Below are positions 1 through 13,300 of a DNA stretch of 64,000 nucleotides, piece after piece. The stretch comes from Capsaspora owczarzaki ATCC 30864 (lineage: Eukaryota; Opisthokonta; Filasterea). A program made the translations under genes and the position numbers. The number at the start of each line of letters is the position of its first letter. Within the stretch, counting starts at the first letter, position 1. The notes beneath the pieces are model-generated. The model worked only from the letters and a program-made list of their open reading frames with translations, did not search any database and was not told the origin of the DNA. The DNA is taken from NCBI RefSeq assembly GCF_000151315.2, contig NW_011887303.1, positions 953,503-1,017,502 of the forward strand, written 5' to 3'.

Positions 1-119
1 ACAAGACGACCAAAAGAACAAAAGAACAAACAAACAACAATAATAGCATTTACAAGACAGACACAAGGTCCCCACCGGCATAGGCGAAGGCTCAAAAAAA
101 ACAAGCAGCACTCGCAGCG

Positions 120-1223
120 CTAGCAGAACGCGCTTGGGCAGGAGAAGGACTTGACAATGTCGGTGAGAATGACATTCTGAGACGTGCCGTCAATCGGATG
201 CGCGCCTGCATCTTCAAAGCCCATGGTTTCCCAGAAAATGTCAAGATCGCTCGTTGACCACATGTACTTGCCGTCCTTGGTTTCCACATGCCGCCGCAGC
301 GCGCGGACGACGTTGCTGCCGTAACCTGCAGTGCATGAAGAAGGTCTTCTGGTCAGTGCAACTCGAGATATTGACAGCAAAACACACCTCCAGCTTTGAC
401 TGAATAGATTGACAATCTTCTTGGGCATCACTGATCATGGCACAGGGCACACTGACGGACGCAAAGTTGCAAAAACCCGAATCGCAGAGCACTAAACCTC
501 AAAACCCTCAAAACCTCGCCCCTTCGCATCGAAGCAGGATCTGCCCTGCAATGAAGGAATTCGCCATAGGCTCTGCATGCATCATCAGACAGCCCTCATA
601 AGTGTACAGGTCACACCCGAATCGAACCAAGGCTTAACCAAAGCGTGACGAACGTCTGAGTTCAGTTTGAGCTGTTTTGGTGCTGAGTAGATTTTACCAT
701 TCTCGCGGTTTGCTGGGAGGACTGCAATGTGACAGAGTCGCCATGCATCGCTGCTGTTGGAGTTGGTTGCTTGTGCGCCTTGGCCTTGAGCACCGAGTCC
801 CGATGGGAGCGGCTGCCGGGCGATCGAACCTGCGCCAACGAGCCCGGCTGGAGCCACAAGCGCATCGACCCGCGCCGCAATTGAAGCGAGGCTCGCATTG
901 CTACTGGACGTGTGTGCGGTAGAGGTCACTGCGCGGGCAATCTCGTGGAGCAGCGACGGAGCGGCCGCAGCGAGCGCGTGCAGATTGGGACGCGCGGTTC
1001 CAGCAGGCAGCAGGAAGGCGCCAACATGCAGCGCATCAGCAGCAGCAGTAGAAGTAGTAGAGGCAGCAGCAGCAGCAGGAGTGGCTGTGGCTGCGCGGTG
1101 GACTGCCTGGGCGAGCGTCGATTGGGACGCATGAGCGACTGGCGCGTGGTCGGCAAGCAGCGTCGCGCGGAGGAAGACGAGGCGAGCGAGGTGGACGTCG
1201 ACCGGAGCCACTGTGGCGAGCAT
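120..1223 (-). CDS. GNAT-like N-acetyltransferase, 2 exons, 243 aa
   Basis: Model: exons 1223-698 and 325-120, with an intron of 372 nt (donor GTAAAA, acceptor CTGCAG). The join restores one continuous motif, HIAVLPANRENG then YGSNVVRAL. This resembles motif A of the GNAT superfamily (a hydrophobic strand followed by an R-x2-GxG-like acetyl-CoA loop). It is followed by a segment with STSDLDIFWETMGF, which looks like the GNAT motif B strand and helix that usually ends in GF. The N-terminal 150 residues are rich in Ala, Ser and Thr and look partly disordered. The start ATG at 1223 is the first in frame after the upstream spacer. Substrate unknown. The gene lies head to head with NUP107. The family call rests on short motifs only, so a structure-based search would settle it. 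Confidence 0.55.
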
Positions 1224-1639
1224 CTCTTTGTATAATGTGCAATGTGTGAGAGTGGGAGTGAGCGTGTATGTCGAGTGTGGAGTGTGTGCAGTAGAGTCGG
1301 AGTGGAACTGGAACAGAATGGAAAACTGAGGCGATTGCCATTTATAGGCAGCTCAGACGCTGAGACGCGCGCCAAAGCATAATATAGCAACTTTTTTTCA
1401 ACCCAACAGTTTGGAGAGTGGAGCTCTGCTCGAACATAGGGATCGACAGTCGTGCGCTCTCCTCCATTCTTTCATTCATGCTCGTCCTAATATTCCAATC
1501 CATGGTGATCCGTATTGGATCTTGTTGCTCCACGTATTGGATCTTGTTGCTCCACGTATTGGATCTTGTTGCTCCAATCTCAATCTCAGTCAGTCTCAGT
1601 CAGTCTCAGTCCTTTTTTTTCACGTTGCCCGCTTTGCAC
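1224..1639. promoter_or_regulatory. Divergent spacer between GNAT-like gene and NUP107
   Basis: A 416-nt spacer separates two outward-facing genes, so it should hold both promoters. No TATA box is obvious. It contains an exact 3 x 22-bp tandem repeat (1511-1576), followed by CTCAGT-type repeats and a short T run just before the chosen NUP107 ATG. The NUP107 frame stays open through this region back to an ATG at 1418. I prefer the ATG at 1640 because the upstream extension is encoded by the repeats and looks non-conserved. Confidence 0.5.
1511..1576. repeat. Exact 3 x 22-bp tandem repeat upstream of NUP107
   Basis: The unit CGTATTGGATCTTGTTGCTC plus CA occurs three times head to tail without mismatch (1511-1532, 1533-1554, 1555-1576). 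It lies 64 nt upstream of the NUP107 ATG. It may be a repeated protein-binding site or a recent slippage product. Confidence 0.9.
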
Positions 1640-4600
1640 ATGTCGACGTTGCCGCTGCGCAGCCCCGCGGTCGGGTCGACTTCCGCCCTCCGACGCACAC
1701 CCGCTGCTGCTGCTGTGTCTGCTGGTATTCCAGGCATGGGCATTGGGATGGGCATTGACGCTGCGCTCCCGTCGCCAGCAGTCCAGCGCGAGTCGGCGCG
1801 ATCGCTCTTCCTCCGAAAGGCCGCCCAGTCGCAGTCGCAGTCCAACTCGCAGCCATTCCAGACACCACTCCGCCAGCCTCAACTTCAGTCTCATTCTCAA
1901 TCTCATTCTCAATCTCATTCTCAGCCCCAGCCTCAGTCGCAGCCCCAGCGCGGCTTGTTCAGCTACGCGGACGAGGACGAGCTCTTTCCACGCGCGGCGT
2001 CCTCGCCCGCGTTCGCTCGCCCAGCCGGTGGCTTCCATGGCTCGGGCTCTTCCATTGCTCCTGCTGCTCCTTCTAGTAGTGCTCCGTTTGCGATCGCGGG
2101 CGTCGGGCTGCCGTCGAGCGCGAATCGCGGCGTGCGGATCAATCCCGAGATCGCTGGATTGAGCGCAACCCCGCGCGCCAGTGGTGCCGTGGCTCCTGCT
2201 GCGTTCGCATCGTCAGTGTACTCACAGATGACTGGTCCAGAGGGCGGCCAGGCGACCGCCGTCATCGCCTCGACCTCGCAGCCTGCACCGCACGACCAGT
2301 TTGCTCAGTTCAATGCTCGCGTGGGACAGGCATTCGGGGCAATGTCGCCGGCTTCGACTGCAACTGGTGCAAGTGCGGCCCATTTTGCTCGCAGGCAACA
2401 GCAGCCTCAAGGAGAGCAAGGACCCGCCGATGCGTCGAGAAACGCTCTCATGCTTGATATTGACACGGACGACGTGACCACCACCTTGGCATCAGGGCCA
2501 CTCGACATTGTCAATGGTGAGTGCTGAACTAGCTCAATGAAGAGGCCACACAATGCAACCTCAGCTTGCAAACTGAATGCATCTTGTTTTTGGTTTTGTT
2601 TATGTTTTTGCGTCGTTGGAACAGACTTTTCCACCAACATGGCCATTCAGCAAGCAAACACGCCGGACGTAGCAGATGCACTTGCCGAATTTGAAGCCAT
2701 CTGCGTCGCCAACATTAAGGTACCGCGCGAGATTCCTTGTTCTGTGAGAGGCATTCCCTTTTGTGATCTCACTTCCCTTTCACAGTCCGTCCAGCGACAG
2801 CTCGCGCGAATTGCACCGTACTCGGCAGACTACGGCACCCTTGCTCAGAGACTTACGTGGCTGCGGAACGAGCGAAGCGCATGGCGACTCGCACGATTCT
2901 TGTTCTTGGACGAGCGAATGGCCGACGAGCGCAATGTCGCCGCCCGTGAACTGGCTCTGGAGCGCATGCAACAGCAGCAGCAGCAAGATCAGAGCGGATT
3001 GGAGTCGAGTGTTGTGGTTGAAGAGTGGGAGGTGGAGGAGCGCGAGACCCTCAAGAGTCGCTACTTGGAGCGCCTCGCCGGCCATGGCTCGATTCTGCGC
3101 ACGCTCTTCCGCACAGACTCGGCTAGCCGTCGCAATCTCACCATCCTGCACTGGCTCGAGTCATTGGCGGCGGACGAGATTCAGAGCGACGACGCCAAGT
3201 ATGTGACAGCGGCCATGAACGGTGTGGCGCAGATGGACGGCTGGGAGTATACTCTGCATGCGTTGCAGGCCATCAAGCAAAAGGATCGCCCCACCAACCA
3301 ATCCTTTGCACTTGGTGGTTCGGCGTTGGCCTCGTCCTCTGCCAGCTCGACCACTGGTTCCATTGGACTGGTGAAATCGCTCGATCCGGACGGTCCCCTG
3401 CGTGAAGGGCGCTCCCTCGCAGATGACGATATTGATCGCGAACGCACCTTGCTGCGCTTGGTGTTCCTGCTCATCCGCTCTGGTCGCATCAGCGACGCCC
3501 AGCACTTGTGCCAGGAAGCAGGGCACGCGTGGCGCGCAGCCACCCTCGGCTCTAGCTCTCTCTGGAACGACGCGGCCATGGTGTTTGAGCTCAACTCACC
3601 GGCGGAAGAGCAGGACGACCCGGAAGTGGCCGACGGTCGCTTGGTCTGGATCCATGCGTGCCGCATGCTGGCGAGCGACACTCGCATTTCGTCGCTCGAG
3701 CGAGCCGTGTATGCATCGCTGGTAGGCGATGTGTCGCACACGCTGCCAGAGTGTACTTCATGGGAAGACTGGCTGTGGGCATACTTCCGAGGCCTGGTTT
3801 TCGATCGCATCGAGCTCGAGTACGCCAACTTCCCGTCGCTGGCTGCCGTTGACGCCAGTGGCGAGTTTGATAGCATCTTCACCGAGCTCGAGGCCAGCGT
3901 ATCGTCTTCTTCTTTGGCTGCTGGAGAGCTGGCAGAAGCGTCGCGGCCCCCACAACAGCAGCGTGCCATTCATTTCGCCGCAGCCACCAATGCAGACCTC
4001 ACCCCAGATGTCATCTTGCGCCGCGCCGCAACGAGTAACGTCACTGCCGTTCGGGAAACATCGAACGAGCACTTCCACAGCGCCATCGCCGCGATGGTGC
4101 TCAACGATGCAGATGCGTTGCTGAGCACGCTGGCTCGGTCGTGCGGTGTTGACGGCGACATTGACACCCTCAACTCGCTCAAGTCTCGCATCATTGCCAG
4201 CCTGGGCCGCCGAAACACGTCGGGCGACCTGCAGCAGGTGGCATTGACGTCGGGCCAGCGGGCTCTGCACTCCGCGCATGTCATTCGCTTTGCCATTCAT
4301 CTCGCGCTGCATTTGCGCAACATTGGGATTGAGCTGGACACCCAGGTTGTCGACGGCATGTTGGCCGTTTACGTCGAGTTTTTGATTGACACGCACCGCT
4401 TTGACCAAGTTGCCCTGTACGTGTCCTTCATCACGAACGATTCCTTGCAAACAGCCCTGTATGCTGCGTTCCTGCAGCCCTTCCCCTCCAAGCGCCGTCA
4501 CCAATATCTGGCGCAAGGCGATCAGCACGGGCTGGATGTGGCTCGCATCGCCAAGGCAGTTGTCGACAATATTCGCTCGCTTGCAGATGCCGACGATGTC

Positions 4601-6248
4601 CTCCCCGTTCTGTCCTCGGGATTGCCTAGTGTTAATACTTCGATGGTCATGGCCACGCCCATGGGCCAACGCGGAGCCGCCGCGGTGCGTTCTCGACCGG
4701 GATCGGCGATGCGGCCTATCGAGAGCGCGAGTGCAGCGATGGACACTTCGGCTGGTCCTCTGCCACTGGTTGCAGCCACGCCCAAAACGCCGTTGCATTT
4801 CAAGTCCAAGCTCTTTGCCGCTGCCTCTGCGACCCCTGCCTCCCCGGCGACGCCGACATTGGCCAGTGCTTCGCGACCTCGCCATCTCCCGCCGCCGTCT
4901 TCCGTGCCCCGCATCGTGACAAACTTCCCTCAAGCGCCGGCAGCGCAGCAGCTCAATGCGAGTGCTCTGAGCAAGACTCCAGTTCGACAACACGACGCAT
5001 CATCGTCTGTCATTCCGACATTGGCTGCAGTCAATGCGCCCATCAGCCGACCCGTTCTGTCGCGAGCCGACCAAGAGCGCATTGATGCCATCCAATGGCT
5101 CTGTGGCGGCGCCAATGCGTCGCAACGTCAAGAGGCGCTACTGCAGATGAACAGTCTTCTTCGCGGCTTTTTGTCTGCGGACAAGTTTGCGTCCGCCCAC
5201 GCCTTGCTCGACGCCATGGCATCCTTCCGATTGGATGGCTTGCTTCAAGACAAGTTTGGCGACATTGATCCCGCGGAAGCCGAGCTCGAGCCCCAGTATC
5301 CCGACTTGTTGAACGCGACGCACGAGTTGCATTCGCATCGCGCGCTTGTCGCTGCTTATGAGGTGAGTGTCAATCGGATATAGGGAAGCGTTTTAGTTTC
5401 AGAACGATAGACCGATGAAGGGTCGAACTGATTTTTGTGTTTTGTCTTGTCAGATGTTTGATGCTTGGGCGGCCAAATTTGCAGGCCGACCTACAAGGCC
5501 CCCAGCGTTCACCACCGAGCTCTACGCGACCGAAGAACAGTACCAGCAGTCTATTGAAGGCTTTGAGATGCGGCACGAGAGGTAAGGTTGATTGGTTGTA
5601 AAGTACATGACTCGTCTGTCCCGCGCCATTCTTACGATTCTCAACCCACGTGACTCTGACTTGCTGTAGGTGGCAACAACTTATTATTGAGCTGACGGAC
5701 AAGGCGGTCGACTTGCTGCGCGAAATCCTAATGTTCAAGGGCGGTGAGTATCGCAAGAGCGCATGTCTTGTCCCCCTAGTTTTCCTTTCCACACACACAC
5801 ACACCCTCTGTGTGCGCGAATGCTTACTAATAAGTCTGTGTGTGGCGTTGCAGGCTGGCTGCTTGATCAATACGCTGAAGTGGACCAAAATGGAAACCCG
5901 TCTTTGCGCACACAGCAGATGGACTCTCTTCGTCAAAAGTTTATCCCGGCTCTGGCCTTCTTGCTACACAGGGTGAGTGTTTTTGTTTTGGGGGAGACGC
6001 ATGGCTGTTGTATGATGTGAATTGAGAGCGGCGCACCTCACATGCAATTCTGTATGGCTGTTTTTCAGGTGTTGCACGATACCGAACAAACTGGTCACGC
6101 GATGCAAGTTCCAGATTTGATCTGCCACCGTGTTTCACGGCTGTACGAACTGTTTAACAAGGCCGAATTGCGCCGGCTGATGGCTTTGGTGCGCGAATCC
6201 GCCCTAGCGAATCTAGAGTCTACAGGCCGACCATTGGGTCTTAATTAA
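1640..6248 (+). CDS. NUP107: Nucleoporin Nup107/Nup84, Y-complex scaffold, about 1349 aa
   Basis: Exons: 1640-2516, 2625-2719, 2786-5362, 5454-5581, 5670-5743, 5854-5972, 6069-6248. Nup107 is a helical-repeat subunit of the nuclear pore Y-complex. Residues 1-290 are a Ser/Gln/Pro-rich disordered tail with SQSHSQ repeats. The rest is alpha-helical and carries Nup107 signatures: LRLVFLLIRSGRISDAQ with AGHAWRAATLG, then WEDWLWAYFRG, then a long helical C-terminus. Length is larger than the human protein (about 925 aa) because of the N-terminal tail and internal Ser/Ala/Pro linkers around 4640-5090. The 66-nt stretch 2720-2785 begins GTACCG and ends TTTCACAG, but it is a multiple of three and has no stop. 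If retained, the protein is 1371 aa. Start chosen at 1640; an in-frame ATG at 1418 is less likely. Confidence 0.88.
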
Positions 6249-7147
6249 GCCGGACTACGACCCGATTATGACGAGATGAGCTGGCGTGTGTCGTTTTTGG
6301 TGCATTTCGTTGATCTTGTTGTGCATAAGCGAAGAATTTCTCCGAGTTTCAGCCACATCGAAAATGCAAGTAGAGGCAACGTGGAGCAACCGCGCGGCTT
6401 GTGTGCTCAAGAAACGTTATTCATCATAGATAGATCGTTGTGGCATGCGAGAATCGCGTCAGTTGTCAGTGAAATAGCACGAGCGGGTCCGGGTGGCAGA
6501 TTTCCGATCGCGTTCCCGCGCCTCGCATCCCTGATTAAGGACAGCATTCTGATCCGACAGAACGCATTCTATTACAACGTAAATATAATTTCAATCAAAA
6601 TACCAGACGTTTCGTCAAAGTTTTGTGCATAGGGTGCTGCGCACGATCGGCACAAAGTTTTGCGCGAGAACAAATGAATGCTTCCGCTCCTGGGACGTGT
6701 TTTTGCCCGGAGTTTTGCTTTTATTTTGATAAAAGGGTGATTTTACTTGTGTTTCTTTGGTCAAAAGTGCTGAAATGAGACTTTGGGGCTACAAGTGTTT
6801 GTTGAACTGTTGTCTTGCAAAAAAGGGTTGAAACAAGGCCCACAAGTCGATTTTTGTCCCATTTGCCAGCAAAACGAGCCAGTTTCCCCACACAACCACT
6901 ACAACATGCGCTCTATTTAATAGCATTGCATCCGATGACTTTACTTTGCATCAGCATCAACATTTCCGCATCCAAAATTTCGAGTTGGTTGCGCAGTCTT
7001 TTTTTGTGGTTCTTTTTCATTTTTTTGTTCCAAATTTCCCCTTCCCCTCCCCACTTCCTTCGCTCCCCGTTGACTGTTGACTGTGAACTGTGAACTGTGA
7101 CTAGTGTTGTGAGCTGACGACTTTTGCGCGCGCGAGACAAACCGAAC
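6249..7147. other. Spacer between NUP107 and the SH3-DH-PH-PX-PB1 gene
   Basis: About 900 nt without a convincing gene. It should hold the NUP107 3' UTR and the promoter and 5' UTR of the next gene. The last 130 nt are T-rich, with repeated GTGAACT/GACTGT motifs just before the next ATG. Open frames here show no recognisable domain. Confidence 0.6.
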
Positions 7148-7367
7148 ATGAGCGAGGGCTTTGAGGTGCTTCGCTACGTTCGCGCCATCTACTCGTACAC
7201 TGCGACCAAGGACGACGAGCTCGACCTGGATGAAGGTTTGTATTGGAAGCGCAGCATTTCGTTCGTGTGTGTGTGTGTGTGTTTTGAATTGAATGTTGGG
7301 AACTGTGCTGTGGTTTGGATGGTTGGCCGAAATCTCGGTTCCTCAACGTCCACTCTCTACAAAGCGG

Positions 7368-7398
<31 letters not shown>

Positions 7399-10300
7399 CC
7401 AGGCAGGCAGGCAGGCAGGCAGGCAGCCAGGCAGGCAGGCAGGCAGGCATGGAAGAAAGCTCAGAGAGCGAGAGGAAAGGAAGGAAGGTCGGCTGCAAAG
7501 AGCTGAACGAGAACGCGAACCAAAAAAAAAAAAAAAAAAAAAAAAAAAGGGTCGAGAGAACGAGCAGAAGAGGCTGCCTGTCCCGCCCGAATGTCGCTTG
7601 CTGGAGTGGGTGCATGGGAGCAGCCAGCCAGACAGTCAGACAGACAGAAGGCGGTCCAGCTGCACAGAGTGCGAGAGAGGCTGGCTGCGCTGCGGGTCGA
7701 TCTGGGTGACGCGTTTTCCCTTTCCCCCCATCCGTTTCGCCGGGGATCGTTCTCCTCAACGCGCACTCGCACGACTCGGCAGCAGGCCAGTGCTCCCAGC
7801 AATGCACAGCCCACAGTCGTCTGAGAGAGAGAGAGAGGCCGCGTTCGCTTGCGCTCGGCGATTTGAAAGCCAACTCTGTAAAAAAAAGAAAAAAAATTCT
7901 GTTAAAACATTTTTTAATATTTTTATATTTTTATTTTTGATTTTTCTTTATTTAGTGTATGGAAAATACAAAAACACAGTTTTGGTTTTGTGAGGCCACA
8001 AAGGCAGGCACCTGAATGGATGGATTGGAGAACTGTGTGAGATGGATGATGCACTTTGGAGGCGGTGGAGGGGGGGTGGGGGTGTTTGAAGAACCAGCGA
8101 AAAACGCCACTTGATACTCAAAATGTTGCTTGCGGTTGTTGTTGCCTTGAAACCAACACCAGGTCAAGTCGTCGGGATTTACGGCGAAGGCGACGACGGC
8201 TGGTGCTGTGGCTATGCTGGTGACCGCGCAGGTACAGTGTTACCCTCATCCATTCACTCTCGCTGGCTGGTTTTGGCGGTGGATGATGAGACAACAACAA
8301 ACGATTTTTTGTGCTGCTTGGCATTCCCACACTCCAGGTTACTTTCCTGCGAATTATGCCGAAGACATTACACCAGAGGAAGCTGCAGCGGCACTGACGG
8401 ACGACTTTGGCCATGACGGTGGGGCGCACGAGACGGCAGACTCGCTGGACATTTACTCGTCGCCTGCAGCAACCTCCAAGCAGGTCGCCTCTGTCAAGGC
8501 CTGGCGAGGTCGCGCCAATTCTGAAACCGAATACGTCAACCCCAACTCATTTCGAGCAGACGGAGGAGCCGCCGGTGGTGGTGGTGCTGCAGGTGGTGAC
8601 GACGACGGCGAGCACCATTACGGAAATTACTCGGTGCAGCCGCAACGAGGCGGACGCGACGGCGACGGCGACGACTTTGACGACGAGAGATGGAGCGAGG
8701 ACGAAGACAACGATGGCGAGGCATCGACGGCGAGCTTCCAGTCTGGAACGTCCAACGACTCGACCTCGATCAAGCGCGGCTTTTCGGTGCGACTCTTTGG
8801 CAAGAAGGATTCCAGCGCCAGCCTTTCTTCCGACTCGGACAAATCCGACAAGGCTGCCGAAAAGGCAGAACGCGAGCGGCAAAAGCTGCGCGAAAAGGAA
8901 GAGAAGAACGAGCGACAACGGCTGGAGAAGGAGGAGCGCGCAGAAAAGCAGCGTCTTGACAAGGAGGCCAAGAAGGAGCGCGAGTTGGCCGAAAAGGAGG
9001 CCAAGGAGCGCGAAAAAGAAGCAAAGGAGCGCGAGAAGGAGGACCGTCGGCTCGAGCGCGAGCGTGAGCGTGAGGAGAAGCGCCGCGAGAAGGAAGCAGC
9101 AGCCCCCGCTCTCTCCAAACCCACCAGCACGAGCAGCATCTTCTCCAATCGCTTTAGCAAAAACTCAAACACCTCTTTCGACGCGTCGCCAGCTGCTTAC
9201 AGCGACCAGACCGGCCAGGATGATTACTACAATGATGAGTTTGCTGAAGAAGCAGAATACTACGAGGACGAAGTTTGGAGCGACGATGACACTGCCGATG
9301 TGGAAGGCGTCGTCTTTACCGGCGAAGCCGATGGTGAGTAGCCCCCCCTTTTTTTGTCTTGTTTCGCGTTTTGTGTCTCTGCGACCTCTTGGCATGTCGG
9401 GTGAAAAGCTCGACCGTGGGTGTTCTCACCTACCTTGGCGCTTTTCCATCGTGTCCAGGCTCCGAAGAAGCTGCCGATGAAGCGTACGATTCATGGGCCA
9501 ATCGCATGCGCAGACCGTCGATCGTTTCCAACAGCGCCGCAGCCGCAGCCGCAGCAGCCTCCGCATCCAGCACAAAGAAAGGAGGTAGCGCATCTTCGAC
9601 CAGCGATCGACCACCTGACAGTCCTACGATTGTGTTTATGCACACACCCGTCTCCACGTCTCGTTCATGGTAATTTGTTCTTTGGGGGGCGAGTTGGCCG
9701 ATACGAAGAAAGAAAAGAGTTTGAGTCCTTATTTGTTTGTGTTCCCGCCACACCCCCCCCCTTCCCCTGCTCTTTGCTCTTTGCTCTTTGCTCTGGGGCT
9801 TCGCAGGAAGGACGCCGTGACCGAAGCAGAGCTTGCGGAACTGAGCAAGCAGCAAATTCAACGGCAAGAGACAATTTTCGAGACAATCAAGACGGAGGGC
9901 GACTATGTCAATGATCTTAAAGTGCTCCAATCCGTGTACATTGGTAATGCCCACATGTTACGCGCGGCAGACCTCGCGCAATGTTGACGCTCATTGCAAT
10001 AATTGTTTTTTTTTCTCTCCAGCGCCAATGCGGAAAAAGAAGCTGCTGTCCGTCAAGAATTTGGCTGTGCTCTTTTCGAACGTGGAGCAGTTGCTTCCCA
10101 TCAACGAAGAGCTCCTTGGGTAAGGACCTTCTCGCCCTTGTTATTGCAGCATTCACGAGTGTGGCCGACTCACTGGCTGGCAACTTTTTTTTTTCTTTTG
10201 GGACAGGCAACTCGTGGCGCTTCAACAAAAAGCGTTCTACATTGAAGAAGTGGGTCAAATCTTCCTGACCATTGCCGACTTTTTCAAAGTTTACACGCTG

Positions 10301-13300
10301 TACTGCGCCAACTATGAGCACGCCATTGTCATTCTTGAAAAGGAGCTCAAGAGCAAGTGTACGTACTGTTTGTGTTGCTCCAAGCCGCTTTTTGTGTGTG
10401 TGTGTGGACGCTAGTTTTTGTGCTAATTGTCGCTCGCGTTTGCATTCCACACAGCCTTCAAAACCTTTGTCGACAACGCTTCCGCACTCGAAGAGTGCAA
10501 AGGACAGAACATTTCCAGCTTCCTGATCAAGCCTGTCCAACGAATTTGGTATGCGTGCAACATCCTGCTAGATTGTTTCACTCGCTGTTTTGTGTGTCTC
10601 ACTCTGATGCATCTACCCGGCAGCAAATATCCCCTTTTGCTACGCGAAATTCTCAAGCACACCGAGCCTTCGCATAAGGACTACAGCAAGGTTCAGGCGG
10701 CTCTGGCCAAAATCGAGACGGTCGTCACGGTCGTGAATGAGGCTGGGCGTGCGGCCAGCAACTCGGCGAAAATGCTCGATCTGCAGCAGCGCATCAAGAC
10801 CAAGGATGGCGAGTCGTTGGAACTTGTGGCTCCCTCTCGTCGTCTGCTTCGGCAAGCCTTGTTCAGCGAGATTGGTCCCGGTATGTCTGTTGTGTTTTGT
10901 AGCTTGTACTTGTTTTGAGACGTTGGACTGCTGTTTTTTTTATTGTAATTTGGCATCTCTCCCCGCCGTCCCCTTCCATCCGAGTTGATGGCTTGTCTGC
11001 ACATTGAACCCCTCACTTTTTTGTTTGTTGTGGATTGATCCTTCTTTGTCCAGATCGCAAGTCGGAGGAGCGCGAAATTTTCTTGTTTAACGACTTTTTG
11101 CTCATCACCAAGCCATCGAAAGTCAAGAACACGTTGATTGCCCAAATTCACTTTGATGCATGCATGGTCAACGATACTTTGGATGAGGTACGCACGTTCA
11201 GTTCACGCTGTTCTTGTTCTCGAATCATCAATCGTTCGAGTCGTGCCATCTCTGACATCAACTGCTCTTCGTTTTCGTCTTTTGGTAGCAATCCGAGGCG
11301 CTCGCGAACGGATTTGAGATCATCCATGCTGGACATGGAAAATACCTTGTGGTTGCCCCAAACTACACCGAGCGACAAAAGTGGGTGGACGATTTGGTTG
11401 GTCTCACCAGCGACTACCTCATCAAGATGCAACAGGAATGGGCAGCGCAGCAGGTTCCGCAAGACGACGAACCAGAGTCGCCTGCACGCGAAGCTGTCGA
11501 CTACTCTCGTGGCTATGGCAGTGCCGACATTGCGCGCTCCAAGAGGCAGCAGCAACTCGATGAAGGCGGTGGCGAGAGCGAGTACGCCAACTCACCAGCG
11601 CGCGGGTCATCGAAGCGCAGCACCATCATTCGTCGCATGTTGCGCAAGTCGGACGACGGTGGCGGCGAGCCCCAAAGTCCGACCAGCGGCAGCAGCGAAG
11701 AAGTGTACTATGGCAACGCCGGCTTCCTCAAGCGGCAGAATTCCAAACCCGTCGCCGTGGACGATGCTGAAGACCAGGCTCGCCGCGAAGAGAAGGAGCG
11801 GCTCAAGCGCGAAAAGGCCGAGCAGAAGGCAGCGGCCAAAGAGCAGGTGCGCACAGTTGAAGCGCGTGTTTCGAGCGTCCTGCTTTCATTGGGTTTTTTT
11901 GTTGTCTTGCCATCTCTTTGATTGACCTTCCGCTCACTGTTGCGATTCGTTGTCTTTGTTTGTGTCTGGGTGAACGTTTCGGTTGACAGAAAGCGAAGGA
12001 GAAAGAGGCACGCGCGCAAGAAAAGAAGGAGCGCAAGGAGCGCGAGGAGCGCGAGAGGCAAGAGCGCGAGGAAGCTGAAGCTGCAGCTGCCGCAGCCGCC
12101 GAAAGCGCATCGACCTCGCCAGCGCCTTCACGTGTACGTAGCCGTTGGAATATACTGTTGGTTGCCTCCTCCTGTTTGAGCATTTGTTTGGTGCTAAAAA
12201 TCGCCCTTCTCTTCGGATCATTGTAGGCCGTTCCGAAGCTTCGTAGCATGTCAACAACATCCGAGTCGAACGAAAATGCGAGTGGAGGCGAGGAATCCTC
12301 GTCTGACCGGCCGGCAGCACCCCGCCGCGCCCCGCCGGCACGCCGTCCTCCACCGAACAAGGCTCCTCCCAAGCCAACAGCTGCCGCATCCAGTGACGAA
12401 GAGTCGAGTTCGAGCAGCTCCAGCAGCGAGAGCGAACCTGAGCCCGAGCCGGCTGCCGAAGCAGCCAAGGACGAGAACGACAGTCAGTATTTTGTTGGAT
12501 TGGATGCGTCTTTGTGATCTGCAGACCCCTCATTTTGCAATCCATGCCCCGCCCCCCCCCTCCGCTTTTCTCCATTTGCTGCTGCTGCTGTTGATACAGA
12601 CCGCCCGCGATCTGGAAGCGGAAGTGGATTGAAGCGCGTTTTCACCAAGAAGACTCCAAAGCCTGCGGCTGAGCGTCTCGAGCTTCCTGCAGCCTACAAG
12701 CGCGCTGAGGAGCGTCGCATCAATCTGCCTGTGCGAGTTATCAAGCAGGAGCTTCAAGGAAGCAGCTATGTCAGAGAACACAAAAACCCATTCTTGTTTC
12801 ACAAAGTTCAACTGCTTGCTCATTGTCCGCTCTGTGTCGCTTGCTGCTGTAGCTCTTTACCATTCGCATCAAGAACGATGGCTTGGAAGGTCCTATCAAA
12901 TTCGTCAAGCGAAAGTTTGGCGACTTTTACCAATTGCACATGGATCTCATCACGACCTTCCCCGCAGAAGGCGGCGTGTCTGACGAGAGCTCGCGCATCA
13001 TCCCCGAGCTTCCAGCCCAGGCTGTCATCATTACGGACGACGTTGCTGCTGCGCGCGTGTCAGAGCTTGACTTGTACTGCCAACGCCTGTACACCTTGCC
13101 GGACAAGATTAGCAAGAGCGACATTGCCCAAAAGTTCTTGGTGGACGAGGTCAAGCAGCGTCGCATCGAGCGACCCAACAACATGGCGCTTGCTCAACGG
13201 CGTATGCAGGAGCGACGGCCTCCAGGCTCCCGCCCCGTTGGCGACGTTAACAAGATTTACGCCACCTCGGCAGAGGCCACGGGCAAGGAAAATGACGGAG

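Noticed and set aside
1418-1639. Longer N-terminus for NUP107 from ATG 1418
   Set aside because: The added residues are encoded by the 22-bp tandem repeats and a T run, which is unlikely for a conserved nucleoporin start.
7366-7860. Gln/Ala/Arg-repeat coding sequence joined to the SH3 exon
   Set aside because: The frame stays open only because of GGCA and A repeats. The SH3 domain resumes at 8163 after a normal splice.
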